In this document: piece after piece, positions 1 to 12,950 of the stretch
How the letters are laid out: the number at the start of each line of letters is the position of its first letter
How positions within the stretch are numbered: the first letter of the stretch is position 1
Position numbers and translations under genes: made by a program
NCBI GenBank assembly: GCA_936450465.1
Contig: OW388298.1
Location: forward strand, 4,448,035 to 4,512,034
Source: Gibbula magus
Taxonomy: Eukaryota; Mollusca; Gastropoda; Trochida; Trochidae
Direction: 5' to 3'
Length of the DNA stretch: 64,000 bases
Notes under the pieces: generated by a model
The model's input: the letters and a program-made list of their open reading frames with translations, nothing else
Databases searched by the model: none
Told to the model about the DNA's origin: nothing

Positions 1-212
1 TCCAGATAAACATACATACATTTTATATTCAGTGCATGTTCCTATGTATAGTTTCCAGATAAACATACATACATGTTATATTCCGTTCATGTACCTATGT
101 ATAGTTTCCAGATGAACATACATACATGTTATATTCAGTGCATGTACCTTTGTATAGTTTCCAGATGAACATACATACATGTTATATTCAGTGCATGTAC
201 CTATGTATAGTT

Positions 213-265
213 TCCAGATAAACATACATACATGTTATATTCAGTGCATGTACCTATGTATAGTT
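213..265 (+). repeat. reference copy of the satellite monomer
   Basis: This copy matches the majority base at every position and serves here as the numbering standard (position 1 is the T of TCCAG). The commonest variants are: position 8 A or G (GATAAAC/GATGAAC, both very frequent); 16 A to G (CATACGTACATG); 17 T to C (CATACACACATG); 18 A to G (CATGCATG/CATGCTTG); 35-36 CA to CC or CT (TGCCTG, TGCTTG); 41 C to A (GTAACTATG); 42 C to T (GTACTTATG); 43 T to A (GTACCAATG); 47 T to A (TATGAATAG); 48 A to T (TATGTTTAG); and 3 C to T or A (TTTCTAG, TTTCAAG). These variants make the higher-order structure readable. Confidence 0.97.
224..261. repeat. imperfect inverted repeat inside each monomer
   Basis: Within the reference monomer, ATACATACATG (224-234) faces CATGTACCTATGTAT (247-261) across a 12-base spacer. 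ATACAT can pair with ATGTAT and ACATG with CATGT, with ACCT bulged in the right arm. The result is an 11-bp interrupted stem. The same arrangement recurs in nearly every monomer, so the array holds over a thousand potential hairpin or cruciform sites. The commonest substitutions (positions 16-18 and 41-43) fall in the left arm or the bulge. Whether the structure forms, or binds a protein, cannot be told from sequence. Confidence 0.7.
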
Positions 266-1536
266 TCCAGATAAACATACATACATGTTATATTCAGTGC
301 ATGTAACTATGTATAGTTTCCAGATAAACATACATACATGTTATATTCAGTGCATGTAACTATGTATAGTTTCCAGATAAACATACGTACATGTTATATT
401 CATCGATGTACCTATGTATAGTTTCCAGATAAACATGCATAAATGTTATATTCAGTGCATGTACCTATGTATAGTTTCCAGATAAACATAAATACTTGCT
501 ATATTGAGTGCATGTACCTATGTATAGTTTCCAGATAAACATACATACATGTTATATTCAGTGCATGTACCTATGTATAGTTTCCAGATAAACATACACA
601 CATGTTATATTCAGTGCATGTACCTATGTATAGTTTCCAGATGAACATACATACATGTTATATTCAGTGCATGTACCTATGTATAGTTTCCAGATAAACA
701 TACACACATGTTATATTCAGTGCATGTACCTATGTATAGTTTCCAGATGAACATACATACATCTTATATTCAGTGCTAGTATCTATGTATAGTTTCCAGA
801 TGAACATACATACATGTTATATTCAGTGCTTGTAACTATGTATAGTTTCCAGATGAACATAAACACATGTTATATTCAGTGCATGTACCTATGTATAGTT
901 TCCAGATGAACATACACACATGTTATATTCAGTGCATGTACCTATGTATAGTTTCCAGATAAACATACACACATGTTATATTCAGTGCATGTACTTATGT
1001 ATAGTTTCCAGATGAACATACACACATGTTATATTCAGTGCATGTACCTATGTATAGTTTCCAGATAAACATACATACATGTTATATTCAGTGCATGTAC
1101 CTATGTTTAGTTTCCAGATAAACATACATACATGTTATATTCAGTGCATGTACTTATGTATAGTTTCCAGATGAACATACACACATGTTATATTCAGTGC
1201 ATGTACCTATGTATAGTTTCCAGATAAACATACATACATGTTATATTCAGTGCATGTATCTATGTATAGTTTCCAGATGAACATACATACATGTTATATT
1301 CAGTGCTTGTAACTATGTATAGTTTCCAGATGAACATACACACATGTTATATTCAGTGCATGTACCTATGTATAGTTTCCAGATGAACATACACACATGT
1401 TATATTCAGTGCATGTACCTATGTATAGTTTCCAGATAAACATACACACATGTTATATTCAGTGCATGTACTTATGTATAGTTTCCAGATGAACATACAC
1501 ACATGTTATATTCAGTGCATGTACCTATGTATAGTT

Positions 1537-3019
1537 TCCAGATAAACATACATACATGTTATATTCCGTTCATGTACCTATGTATAGTTTCCAGATGAAC
1601 ATACATACATGTTATATTCAGTGCATGTACCTTTGTATAGTTTCCAGATGAACATACATACATGTTATATTCAGTGCATGTACCTATGTATAGTTTCCAG
1701 ATAAACATACATACATGTTATATTCAGTGCATGTACCTATGTATAGTTTCCAGATAAACATACATACATGTTATATTCAGTGCATGTAACTATGTATAGT
1801 TTCCAGATAAACATACATACATGTTATATTCAGTGCATGTAACTATGTATAGTTTCCAGATAAACATACGTACATGTTATATTCATCGATGTACCTATGT
1901 ATAGTTTCCAGATAAACATGCATAAATGTTATATTCAGTGCATGTACCTATGTATAGTTTCCAGATAAACATAAATACTTGCTATATTGAGTGCATGTAC
2001 CTATGTATAGTTTCCAGATAAACATACATACATGTTATATTCAGTGCATGTACCTATGTATAGTTTCCAGATAAACATACACACATGTTATATTCAGTGC
2101 ATGTACCTATGTATAGTTTCCAGATGAACATACATACATGTTATATTCAGTGCATGTACCTATGTATAGTTTCCAGATAAACATACACACATGTTATATT
2201 CAGTGCATGTACCTATGTATAGTTTCCAGATGAACATACATACATCTTATATTCAGTGCTAGTATCTATGTATAGTTTCCAGATGAACATACATACATGT
2301 TATATTCAGTGCTTGTAACTATGTATAGTTTCCAGATGAACATAAACACATGTTATATTCAGTGCATGTACCTATGTATAGTTTCCAGATGAACATACAC
2401 ACATGTTATATTCAGTGCATGTACCTATGTATAGTTTCCAGATAAACATACACACATGTTATATTCAGTGCATGTACTTATGTATAGTTTCCAGATGAAC
2501 ATACACACATGTTATATTCAGTGCATGTACCTATGTATAGTTTCCAGATAAACATACATACATGTTATATTCAGTGCATGTACCTATGTTTAGTTTCCAG
2601 ATAAACATACATACATGTTATATTCAGTGCATGTACTTATGTATAGTTTCCAGATGAACATACACACATGTTATATTCAGTGCATGTACCTATGTATAGT
2701 TTCCAGATAAACATACATACATGTTATATTCAGTGCATGTATCTATGTATAGTTTCCAGATGAACATACATACATGTTATATTCAGTGCTTGTAACTATG
2801 TATAGTTTCCAGATGAACATACACACATGTTATATTCAGTGCATGTACCTATGTATAGTTTCCAGATGAACATACACACATGTTATATTCAGTGCATGTA
2901 CCTATGTATAGTTTCCAGATAAACATACACACATGTTATATTCAGTGCATGTACTTATGTATAGTTTCCAGATGAACATACACACATGTTATATTCAGTG
3001 CATGTACCTATGTATAGTT
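1537..3019. repeat. 28-mer higher-order repeat, copy 2 (1,483 bp)
   Basis: Copy 2 follows copy 1 directly and keeps its markers in order, including the one-base-short monomer at 1884 and the GCTAGTATC variant at 2244. The match stops at about 3049, where a third unit would need CCGTTC but the sequence has CAGTGC. Such high identity over 1.48 kb implies a very recent duplication, or an artefact in assembling near-identical reads. Confidence 0.93.
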
Positions 3020-4070
3020 TCCAGATAAACATACATACATGTTATATTCAGTGCATGTACCTATGTATAGTTTCCAGATAAACATACACACATGTTATAT
3101 TGAGTGCAGGTACTTATGTATAGTTTCCAGATGAACATACACACATGTTATATTCAGTGCATGTACCTATGTATAGTTTCCAGATGAACATACATACATG
3201 TTACATTCAGTGCATGTACCTATGTATAGTTTCCAGATAAACATACACACATGTTATATTCAGTGCATGTAACTATGTATAGTTTCCAGATGAACATACA
3301 CACATGTTATATTCAGTGCATGTACCTATGTATAGTTTCCAGATAAACATACACACATGTTATATTCAGTGCATGTACCTATGTATAGTTTCCAGATGAA
3401 CATACATACATGTTATATTCAGTGCATGTACCTATGTATAGTTTCCAGATAAACATACACACATGTTATATTCAGTGCATGTACCTATGTATAGTTTCCA
3501 GATGAACATACATACATCTTATATTCAGTGGAAGTATCTATGTATAGTTTCCAGATGAACATACATACATGTTATATTCAGTGCTTGTAACTATGTATAG
3601 TTTCCAGATGAACATACACACATGTTATATTCAGTGCATGTACCTATGTATAGTTTCCAGATGAACATACACACATGTTATATTCAGTGCATGTACCTAT
3701 GTATAGTTTCCAGATAAACATACACACATGTTATATTCAGTGCATGTACTTATGTATAGTTTCCAGATGAACATACACACATGTTATATTCAGTGCATGT
3801 ACCTATGTATAGTTTCCAGATAAACATACATACATGTTATATTCAGTGCATGTACCTATGTATAGTTTCCAGATGAACATACATACATGTTACATTCAGT
3901 GCATGTACCTATGTATAGTTTCCAGATACACATACACACATGTTATATTGAGTGCAGGTACTTATGTATAGTTTCCAGATGAACATACACACATGTTATA
4001 TTCAGTGCATGTACCTATGTATAGTTTCCAGATAAACATACATACATGTTATATTCAGTGCATGTACCTA
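3020..4070. repeat. diverged continuation of the 28-mer domain
   Basis: About 3300-3860 repeats 2030-2590 with an offset of 1,272 bp (24 monomers). The shared marker near 3516 is CATCTTATATTCAGTGGAAG, a diverged form of the one at 2244. A second marker, GAGTGCAGGTAC, occurs at 3102 and 3950, 848 bp (16 monomers) apart. The stretch is therefore a shuffled, partly diverged relative of the units to its left. No other content was seen. Confidence 0.8.
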
Positions 4071-5009
4071 TGTATAGTTTCCAGATGAACATACATACAT
4101 GTTACATTCAGTGCATGTACCTATGTATAGTTTCCAGATAAACATACACACATGTTATATTCAGTGCATGTAACTATGTATAGTTTCCAGATGAACATAC
4201 ACACGTGTTATATTCAGTGCATGTACCTATGTATAGTTTCCAGATAAACATACATACATGTTATATTCAGTGCATGTAGCTATGTACAGTTTCCAGATAA
4301 ACATACATACATGTCATAGTCAGTGCATGTACCAATGTATAGTTTCCAGATGAACATACACACATTTTATATTCAGTGCATGTACCTATGTATAGTTTCC
4401 TGATAAACATACATACATGTGTTATTCATTGCATATACTTATGTATAGTTTCCAGATAAACATACATACATGTTATATTCCGTTCATGTACCTATGTATA
4501 GTTTCCAGATGAACATACATACATGTTATATTCAGTGCATGTACCTTTGTATAGTTTCCAGATGAACATACATACATGTTATATTCAGTGCATGTACCTA
4601 TGTATAGTTTCCAGATGAACATACATACATGTTACATTCAGTGCATGTACCTATGTATAGTTTCCAGATAAACATACACACATGTTATATTCAGTGCATG
4701 TAACTATGTATAGTTTCCAGATGAACATACACACATGTTATATTCAGTGCATGTACCTATGTATAGTTTCCAGATAAACATACATACATGTTATATTCAG
4801 TGCATGTAGCTATGTACAGTTTCCAGATAAACATACATACATGTCATAGTCAGTGCATGTACCAATGTATAGTTTCCAGATGAACATACACACATGTTAT
4901 ATTCAGTGCATGTACCTATGTATAGTTTCCTGATAAACATACATACATGTGTTATTCATTGCATATACTTATGTATAGTTTCCAGATAAACATACATACA
5001 TGTTATATT
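4070..5009. repeat. 10-mer tandem duplication (530 bp period)
   Basis: The pair of variants GTAGCTATGTACAG (AGC at 4278 and 4808) and CATGTCATAGTCAG recurs after exactly 530 bp. About 4070-4479 matches 4600-5009 with few differences, such as CACGTG at about 4205 against CACATG, and CATTTTATA at about 4363 against CATGTTATA. Between the copies lies a short block (4480-4600) with CCGTTC followed by CTTTGTATAG, the same order as at 83-150. Confidence 0.85.
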
Positions 5010-5431
5010 CAGTGCATGTTCCTATGTATAGTTTCCAGATAAACATACATACATGTTATATTCCGTTCATGTACCTATGTATAGTTTCCAGATGAACATA
5101 CATACATGTTATATTCAGTGCATGTACCTTTGTATAGTTTCCAGATGAACATACATACATGTTATATTCAGTGCATGTACCTATGTATAGTTTCCAGATA
5201 AACATACATACATGTTATATTCAGTGCATGTACCTATGTATAGTTTCCAGATAAACATACATACATGTTATATTCAGTGCATGTAACTATGTATAGTTTC
5301 CAGATAAACATACATACATGTTATATTCAGTGCATGTAACTATGTATAGTTTCCAGATAAACATACGTACATGTTATATTCAGTGCATGTACCTATGTAT
5401 AGTTTCCAGATAAACATGCATACATGTTATA
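4981..5431. repeat. partial third copy of the start of the 28-mer unit
   Basis: This stretch repeats 1-450 with an offset of 4,980 bp (94 monomers minus two bases, as expected from the two short monomers between). It includes GCATGTTCC, then CCGTTC at 5063, then CTTTGTATAG. The monomer that is one base short in copies 1 and 2 (CATCGATG) is full length here (CAGTGCATG near 5382). The deletion therefore probably arose after this copy separated. Confidence 0.85.
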
Positions 5432-6666
5432 TCCAGTGCATGTACCTATGTATAGCTTCCAGATGAACATACATACATGTTATATTTAGTGCATGTACTT
5501 ATGTATAGTTTCCAGATGAACATACATACATGTTATATTCAGTGCATGTACCTATGTTTAGTTTCCAGATAAACATACATACATGTTATATTCAGTGCAT
5601 GTACTTATGTATAGTTTCCAGATGAACATACATACATGTTATATTCAGTGCATGTACCTATGTTTAGTTTCCAGATAAACATACATACATGTTATATTCA
5701 GTGCATGTACCTATGTATAGTTTCCAGATAAACATACACACATGTTATATTCAGTGCATGTACCTCTGCTTAGTTTCCAGATAAACATACATACAATTTA
5801 TATTCAGTGCATGTACTTATGTATATTTACCAGATAAACATACATACATGTAATATTCAGTGCATGTACCTATGTATAGTTTCCAGATAAACATACATAC
5901 ATGTTATATTCAGTGCATGTACCTATGTATAGTTTCCAGATAAACATACATACATGTTATATTCAGTGCATGTACTTATGTATAGTTTCCAGATAAACAT
6001 ACACACATGTTATAATCAGTGCATGTACCTATGTATATTTACCAGATAAACATACATACAGGTTATATTCAGTGCATGTACCTATGTATAGTTTCCAGAT
6101 AAACATACATACATGTTATATTGAGTGCATGTACCCATGTATAGTTTCCAGATAAACATACATACATGTTATATTCAGTGCATGTACCTATGTATAGTTT
6201 CCAGATAAACATACATACAGTTTATATTCAGTGCATGTAACTATGTATAGTTTCCAGATAAACATACGTACATGTTATATTCAGTGCATGTAACTATGTA
6301 TAGTTTCCAGATAAACATGCATACATGTTATATTCAGTGCATGTACCTATGTATAGCTTCCAGATGAACATACATACATGTTATATTCAGTGCATGTACT
6401 TATGTATAGTTTCCAGATGAACATACATACATGTTATATTCAGTGCATGAGCCTTTGTTTAGTTTCCAGATAAACATACATACATGTTATATTCAGTGCA
6501 TGTAATTATGTATAGTTTCCAGATGAACATACATACATGTTATATTCAGTGCATGTACCTATGTTTAGTTTCCAGATAAACATACATACATGTTATATTC
6601 AGTGCATGTACCTATGTATAGTTTCCAGATAAACATACACACATGTTATATTCAGTGCATGTACCT
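5300..6666. repeat. 17-mer duplication (901 bp period)
   Basis: The run CATACGTACATG, CATGCATACATG, TATAGCTTCC occurs with its AGC at 5454 and again at 6355, 901 bp (17 monomers) later. About 5300-5765 matches 6201-6666 with scattered substitutions, for example GAGCCTTTG in the second copy near 6450. In both, the TATGTTTAG variant follows at matching places (5661 and 6562). The 5765-6200 stretch between them is ordinary satellite with TATATTTACCAG variants. Confidence 0.82.
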
Positions 6667-6789
6667 ATGTATAATTTCCAGATGAACATACGTACATGTT
6701 ATATTCAGTGCATGTACTTATGTATAGTTTCCAGATGAACATACATACATGTTATATTCAGTACATGTACCTATGTTTAGTTTCCAGAT

Positions 6790-7800
6790 AAACATACATA
6801 CATGTTATATTCAGTGCATGTACCTATGTATAGTTTCCAGATAAACATACACACATGTTATATTCAGTGCATGTACCTATGTATAGTTTCCAGATGAACA
6901 TACATACATGTTATATTCAGTGCATGTACCTATGTATAGTTTCCAGATGAACATACATACATGTTATATTCAGTGCATGTACCTATGTTTAGTTTCCAGA
7001 TAAACATACATACATGTTATATTCAGTGCATGTACTTATGTATAGTTTCCAGATGAACATACATACATGTTATATTCAGTGCATGTACCTATGTTTGGTT
7101 TCCAGATAAACATACATACATGTTATATTCAGTGCATGTACCTATGTATAGTTTCCAGATAAACATACACACATGTTATATTCAGTGCATGTACCTATGT
7201 ATAGTTTCCAGATAAACATAAATACATGCTATATTGAGTGCATGTACCTATGTATAGTTTCCAGATAAACATACACACATATTATATTCAGTGCATGTAC
7301 CTATGTATAGTTTCCAGATGAACATACATACATGTTATATTCAGTGCATGTACCTATGTATAGTTTCCAGATAAACATACACACATGTTATATTCAATGC
7401 ATGTACCTATGTATAGTTTCCAGATGAACATACATACATGTTACATTCAGTGCATGTACCTATGTATAGTTTCCAGATGAACATACATACATATTATATT
7501 CAGTGCATGTACCTATGTTTAGTTTCCAGATAAACATACATACATGTTATATTCAGTGCATGTACTTATGTATAGTTTCCAGATGAACATACATACATGT
7601 TATATTCAGTGCATGTACCTATGTTTAGTTTCCAGATAAACATACATACATGTTATATTCAGTGCATGTACCTATGTATAGTTTCCAGATAAACATACAC
7701 ACATGTTATATTCAGTGCATGTACCTATGTATAGTTTCCAGATAAACATACATACATGTTATATTGAGTGCATGTACCTATGTATAGTTTCCAGATGAAC
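6790..7800. repeat. 10-mer duplication marked by TATGTTTAG monomers
   Basis: TATGTTTAG or its variant TATGTTTGG occurs at 6986/7092 and again at 7516/7622, an offset of 530 bp. About 6790-7270 corresponds to 7320-7800, both ending with an ATATTGAGTGCATG monomer. Differences include TTACATTCAG near 7442 and CATATTATATT near 7492 in the right copy. In 6774-7092 the TATGTTTAG monomer comes every two or four units, a hint of an older dimer or tetramer order. Confidence 0.78.
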
Positions 7801-10330
7801 ATACATACATGTTATATTCAGTGCATGTACTTATGTATAGTTTACAGATAAACATACACACATGTTATATTCAGTGCATGTACTTATGTATAGTTTCCAG
7901 ATGAACATACATACATGTTATATTCAGTGCATGTACCTATGTATAGTTTCCAGATAAACATACACACATGTTATATTCAGTGCATGTACCTATGTATAGT
8001 TTCCAGATGAACATACATACATGTTATATTCAGTGCATGTACCTATGTGTAGTTTCCAGATAAACATACACACATGTTATATTCAGTGCATGTACCTATG
8101 TATATTTTCCAGATGAACAAACATACATGTTATATTCAGTGCATGTACCTATGTATAGTTTCCAGATAAACATACACACATGTTATATTCAGTGCATGTA
8201 CCTATGTATAGTTTCCAGATAAACATACACACATGTTATATTCAGTGCATGTACCTATGTATAGTTTCCAGCTGAACATACATACATGTTATATTCAGTG
8301 CATGTACCTGTGTATAGTTTCCAGATAAACATACATACATGTTATATTCAGTGCTTGTAACTATGTATAGTTTCCAGATGAACATACACACATGTTATAT
8401 TCAGTGCATGTACCTATGTATAGTTTCCAGATGAACATACACACATGTTATATTCAGTGCATGTACCTATGTATAGTTTCCAGATAAACATACACACATG
8501 TTATATTCAGTGCATGTACCTATGTATAGTTTCCAGATGAACATACATGCATGTTACATTCAGTGGATGTACCTATGTATAGTTTCTAGATAAACATACA
8601 TACATGTTACATTCAGTGCATGTACCTATGTATAGTTTCCAGATAAACATACACACATGTTATATTCAGTGCATGTTACTATGTATAGTTTCCAGATGAA
8701 CATACACACATGTTTTATTCAGTGCATGTACCTATGTATAGTTTCCAGATAAACATACATACATGTTATATTCAGTGCATGTAGCTATGTATATTTTCCA
8801 GATAAACATACATACATGTTATATTCAGTGCATGTACCAATGTATAGTTTCCAGATGAACATACGTACATGTTATATTCAGTGCATGTACCTATGTTAAG
8901 TTTCCAGATGAACATACATACATGTTATATTCAGTGCCTGTACCTATGTAAAGTTTCCAGATGAACATACATACATGTTATATTCAGTGCATGTACCTAT
9001 GTATAGTTTCCAGATGAACATACACACATGTTATATTCAGTGCATGTACCTATGTATAGTTTCCAGATGAACATACACACATGTTATATTCAGTGCATGT
9101 ACCTATGTATAGTTTCCAGATAAACATACACACATGTTATATTCAGTGCATGTACTTATGTATAGTTTCCAGATGAACATACACACATGTTATATTCAGT
9201 GCATGTACCTATGTATAGTTTCCAGATAAACATACATACATGTTATATTCAGTGCATGTACCTATGTATAGTTTCCAGATGAACATACATGCACGTTACA
9301 TTCAGTGGATGTACCTATGTATAGTTTCTAGATAAACATACATACATGTTACATTCAGTGCATGTACCTATGTATAGTTTCCAGATGAACATACATACAT
9401 GTTATATTCAGTGCATGTACCTATGTATAGTTTCCAGATAAACATACACACATGTTATATTCAGTGCATGTACCTATGTATAGTTTCCAGATGAACATAC
9501 ATACATGTTATATTCAGTGCATGTACCTATGTCTAGTTTCCAGATAAACATACACACATGTTATATTCAGTGCATGTACCTATGTATAGTTTCCAGATGA
9601 ACATACATACATGTTATATTCAGTGCATGTACCTATGTATAGTTTCCAGATAAACATACACACATGTTATATTCAGTGCATGTACCTATGTATAGTTTCC
9701 AGATAAACATACACACATGTTATATTCAGTGCATGTACCTATGTATAGTTTCCAGATGAACATACATACATGTTATATTCAGTGCATGTACCTGTGTATA
9801 GTTTCCAGATAAACATACATACATGTTATATTCAGTGCTTGTAACTATGTATAGTTTCCAGATGAACATACACACATGTTATATTCAGTGCATGTACCTA
9901 TGTATAGTTTCCAGATGAACATACACACATGTTATATTCAGTGCATGTACCTATGTATAGTTTCCAGATAAACATACACACATGTTATATTCAGTGCATG
10001 TACTTATGTATAGTTTCCAGATGAACATACACACATGTTATATTCAGTGCATGTACCTATGTATAGTTTCCAGATAAACATACATACATGTTATATTCAG
10101 TGCATGTACCTATGTATAGTTTCCAGATGAACATACATGCACGTTACATTCAGTGGATGTACCTATGTATAGTTTCTAGATAAACATACATACATGTTAC
10201 ATTCAGTGCATGTACCTATGTATAGTTTCCAGATAAACATACACACATGTTATATTCAGTGCATGTTACTATGTATAGTTTCCAGATGAACATACACACA
10301 TGTTTTATTCAGTGCATGTACCTATGTATA
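7800..10330. repeat. interlocked 28-mer and 16-mer repeats
   Basis: The rare GTACCTGTGTATAG variant lies at 8307 and 9791 (1,484 bp, 28 monomers), and about 7900-8490 corresponds to 9384-9980. The CAGTGGATG variant, preceded by TTACATT, lies at 8561, 9303 and 10151. The last two are 848 bp (16 monomers) apart and share about 9000-9390 with 9848-10240. Copy 1 lacks two monomers present in the later copies, so 8561 to 10151 is 30 monomers rather than 28. At least two rounds of out-of-register exchange are needed to explain this. Confidence 0.82.
8541..8870. repeat. dispersed block A, first of four copies
   Basis: The ordered variants CATGCATGTTACATT, CAGTGGATG, TTTCTAG, GCATGTTACTATG, TGTTTTATTCAG, GTAGCTATG and GTACCAATG form a roughly 330-bp signature. 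The same series appears at about 24021-24350, 26351-26680 and 29372-29701. The offset from here to the first distant copy is 15,480 bp, exactly 292 monomers plus the four extra bases expected from the odd-length monomers between. The block is therefore related by descent and not by chance. Confidence 0.82.
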
Positions 10331-11040
10331 GTTTCCAGATGAACATACATACATGTTATATTCAATGCATGTACCTATGTATAGTTTCCAGATGAACATA
10401 CATACATGTTATATTCAGTGCATGTTACTATGTATAGTTTCCAGATGAACATACACACATGTTTTATTCAGTGCATGTACCTATGTATAGTTTCCAGATG
10501 AACATACGTACATGTTATATTCAGTGCATGTACCTATGTACAGTTTCCTGATAAACATACATATATGTTATATTCAGTGCATGTACCTATGTATAGTTTC
10601 CAGATAAACATACATACATGTTATATTCAGTGCATGTACCAATGTATAGTTTCCAGATGAACATACACACATGTTATATTCAGTGCCTGTACCTATGTAT
10701 AGTTTCCAGATAAACATACATACATGTTATATTCAGTGCATGTACCTATGTATAGTTTCCAGATGAACATACATACATGTTATATTCAGTGCATGTACCT
10801 ATGTATAGTTTCCAGATGAACATACATACATGTTATATTCAGTGCATGTACCTATGTATAGTTTCCAGATAAACATACGTACATGTTATATTCAGTGCAT
10901 GTACCTATGTATAGTTTCCAGATAAACATACGTACATGTTATATTCAGTGCTTGTAACTATGTATAGTTTCCAGATAAACATACATATATGTTATATTCA
11001 GTGCATGTACTTATGTATAGTTTCCAGATAAACATACATA
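10331..11040. repeat. satellite with no clear higher-order unit
   Basis: About 13 monomers with mixed variants and no repeat longer than two units recognised by eye. The TGTTACTATG plus TGTTTTATTCAG pair near 10430-10465 echoes the one at 10264-10305. Nothing but satellite was seen. Confidence 0.8.
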
Positions 11041-11260
11041 CATGTTATATTCAGTGCATGTACCTATGTATTAGTTTCCAGATGAACATACATACATGTT
11101 ACATTCAGTGCATGTACCTATGTATAGTTTCTAGATGAACATACATACATGTTATATTCAGTGCATGTACCTATGTATTAGTTTCCAGATGAACATACAT
11201 ACATGTTACATTCAGTGCATGTACCTATGTATAGTTTCTAGATAAACATACATACATGTT
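11041..11260. repeat. dimer duplication with 54-bp monomers
   Basis: Two monomers carry an extra T (CTATGTATTAGTTTCC) at about 11071 and 11178, 107 bp apart, which is one 54-bp and one 53-bp unit. Both are followed by GATGAAC, then TTACATTCAG, then TTTCTAGAT. A dimer containing the insertion was therefore duplicated in tandem. The same insertion recurs once more, at about 27820. Confidence 0.82.
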
Positions 11261-11659
11261 ATATTCAGTGCATGTACCTATGTATAGTTTCCAGATGAAC
11301 ATACATACATGTTATATTCAGTGCATGTACCTATGTATAGTTTCCAGATAAACATACATACATGTTATATTCAGTGCATGTACTTATGTATAGTTTCCAG
11401 ATAAACATACACACATGTTATATTCAGTGCATGTACCTATGTATAGTTTCCAGATGAACATACACACATGTTATATTCAGTGCATGTACCTATGTATAGT
11501 TTCCAGATAAACATACATGCTTGTTATATTCAGTGCATGTACCTATGTATAGTTTCCAGATGAACATACATACATGTTATATTCAGTGCATGTACCTATG
11601 TATAGTTTGCAGATAAACACTCATACATGTTATATTCAGTGCATGTAACTATGTATTGT

Positions 11660-12150
11660 TTCCAGATAAACATAAATACATGTTATATTCAGTGCCTGTA
11701 CCTATGTATAGTTTCCAGATAAACATACACACATGTTATATTCAGTGCATGTACCTATGTATAGTTTCCAGATAAACATACATACATGTTATATTCAGTG
11801 CATGTACCTATGTATAGTTTCCAGATAAACATAAATACATGTTATATTCAGTGCCTGTACCTATGTATAGTTTCCAGATAAACATACACACATGTTATAT
11901 TCAGTGCATGTACCTATGTATAGTTTGCAGATAAACATACATACATGTTATATTCAGTGCATGTACCTATGTATAGTTTCCAGATAAACATAAATACATG
12001 TTATATTCAGTGCATGTACCTATGTATAGTTTCCAGATGAACATACATACATGTTATATTCAGTGCCTGTACCTATGTATAGTTTCCAGATAAACATACA
12101 CACATGTTATATTCAGTGCATGTACCTATGTATAGTTTCCAGATAAACAT
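11660..12150. repeat. trimer amplification (159 bp period)
   Basis: The variant CATAAATACATG occurs at 11671, 11830 and 11989, each exactly 159 bp apart. It alternates with monomers carrying TGCCTGTACC and CATACACACATG. This is a short three-unit higher-order repeat in about three copies. Confidence 0.82.
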
Positions 12151-12299
12151 ACATATATGTTATATTCAGTGGATGTACCTATGTATAGTTTCCAGATGAA
12201 CATACACACATGTTATATTCAGTGCATGTACTTATGTATAGTTTCCAGATAAACATACATACCTGTTATATTCAGTGCATGTACTTATGTATAGTTTCC

Positions 12300-12950
12300 A
12301 GATGAACATACATACATGTTATATTCAGTGCATGAACCTATGTATAGTTTCCAGATAAACATACATACATGTGTTATTCAGTGCATGTACTTATGTATAT
12401 TTACCAGATAAACATACGTACATGTTATATTCAGTGCATGTACCTATGTATAGTTTCCAGATGAACATACATACCTGTTATATTCAGTGCATGAACCTAT
12501 GTATAGTTTCCAGATAAACATACACACATGTTATATTCAGTGTATGTACCTATGTATAGTTTCCAGATGAACATACATACCTGTTATATTCAGTGCATGT
12601 ACCTATGTATAGTTTCCAGATAAACATACACACATGTTATATTCAGTGTATGTACCTATGTATAGTTTCCAGATGAACATACATACCTGTTATATTCAGT
12701 GCATGAACCTATGTATAGTTTCCAGATAAACATACACACATGTTATATTCAGTGTATGTACCTATGTATAGTTTCCAGATAAACATACGTACATGTTATA
12801 TTCAGTGCATGTACCTATGTATAGTTTCCAGATGAACATACATACCTGTTATATTCAGTGCATGAACCTATGTATAGTTTCCAGATAAACATACACACAT
12901 GTTATATTCAGTGTATGTACCTATGTATAGTTTCCAGATGAACATACATA
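12300..12950. repeat. local amplification of GCATGAACC/TGTATGTACC monomers
   Basis: GCATGAACC appears with its GAACC at 12334, 12493, 12705 and 12864 (steps of 159, 212 and 159 bp), alternating with GTGTATGTACC near 12541, 12647, 12752 and 12911. The flanking CATACCTGTT variant keeps company with them. The uneven steps show that two- to four-unit blocks were added or lost repeatedly. Confidence 0.78.

Larger units (their letters stand above)
54..1536. repeat. 28-mer higher-order repeat, copy 1 (1,483 bp)
   Basis: The marker ATTCCGTTCATG at about 83 recurs at 1566, 1,483 bases later. That is 28 monomers minus one base, because one monomer (near 401) has lost a base and reads CATCGATG. A second marker, ATCTTATATTCAGTGCTAGT at 761, recurs at 2244 with the same offset. 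Inside the unit, about 781-1084 is repeated at 1258-1561 (477 bp, nine monomers), so the 28-mer itself arose partly by an older internal duplication. Line-by-line reading showed no difference from copy 2 within the unit. Confidence 0.93.
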
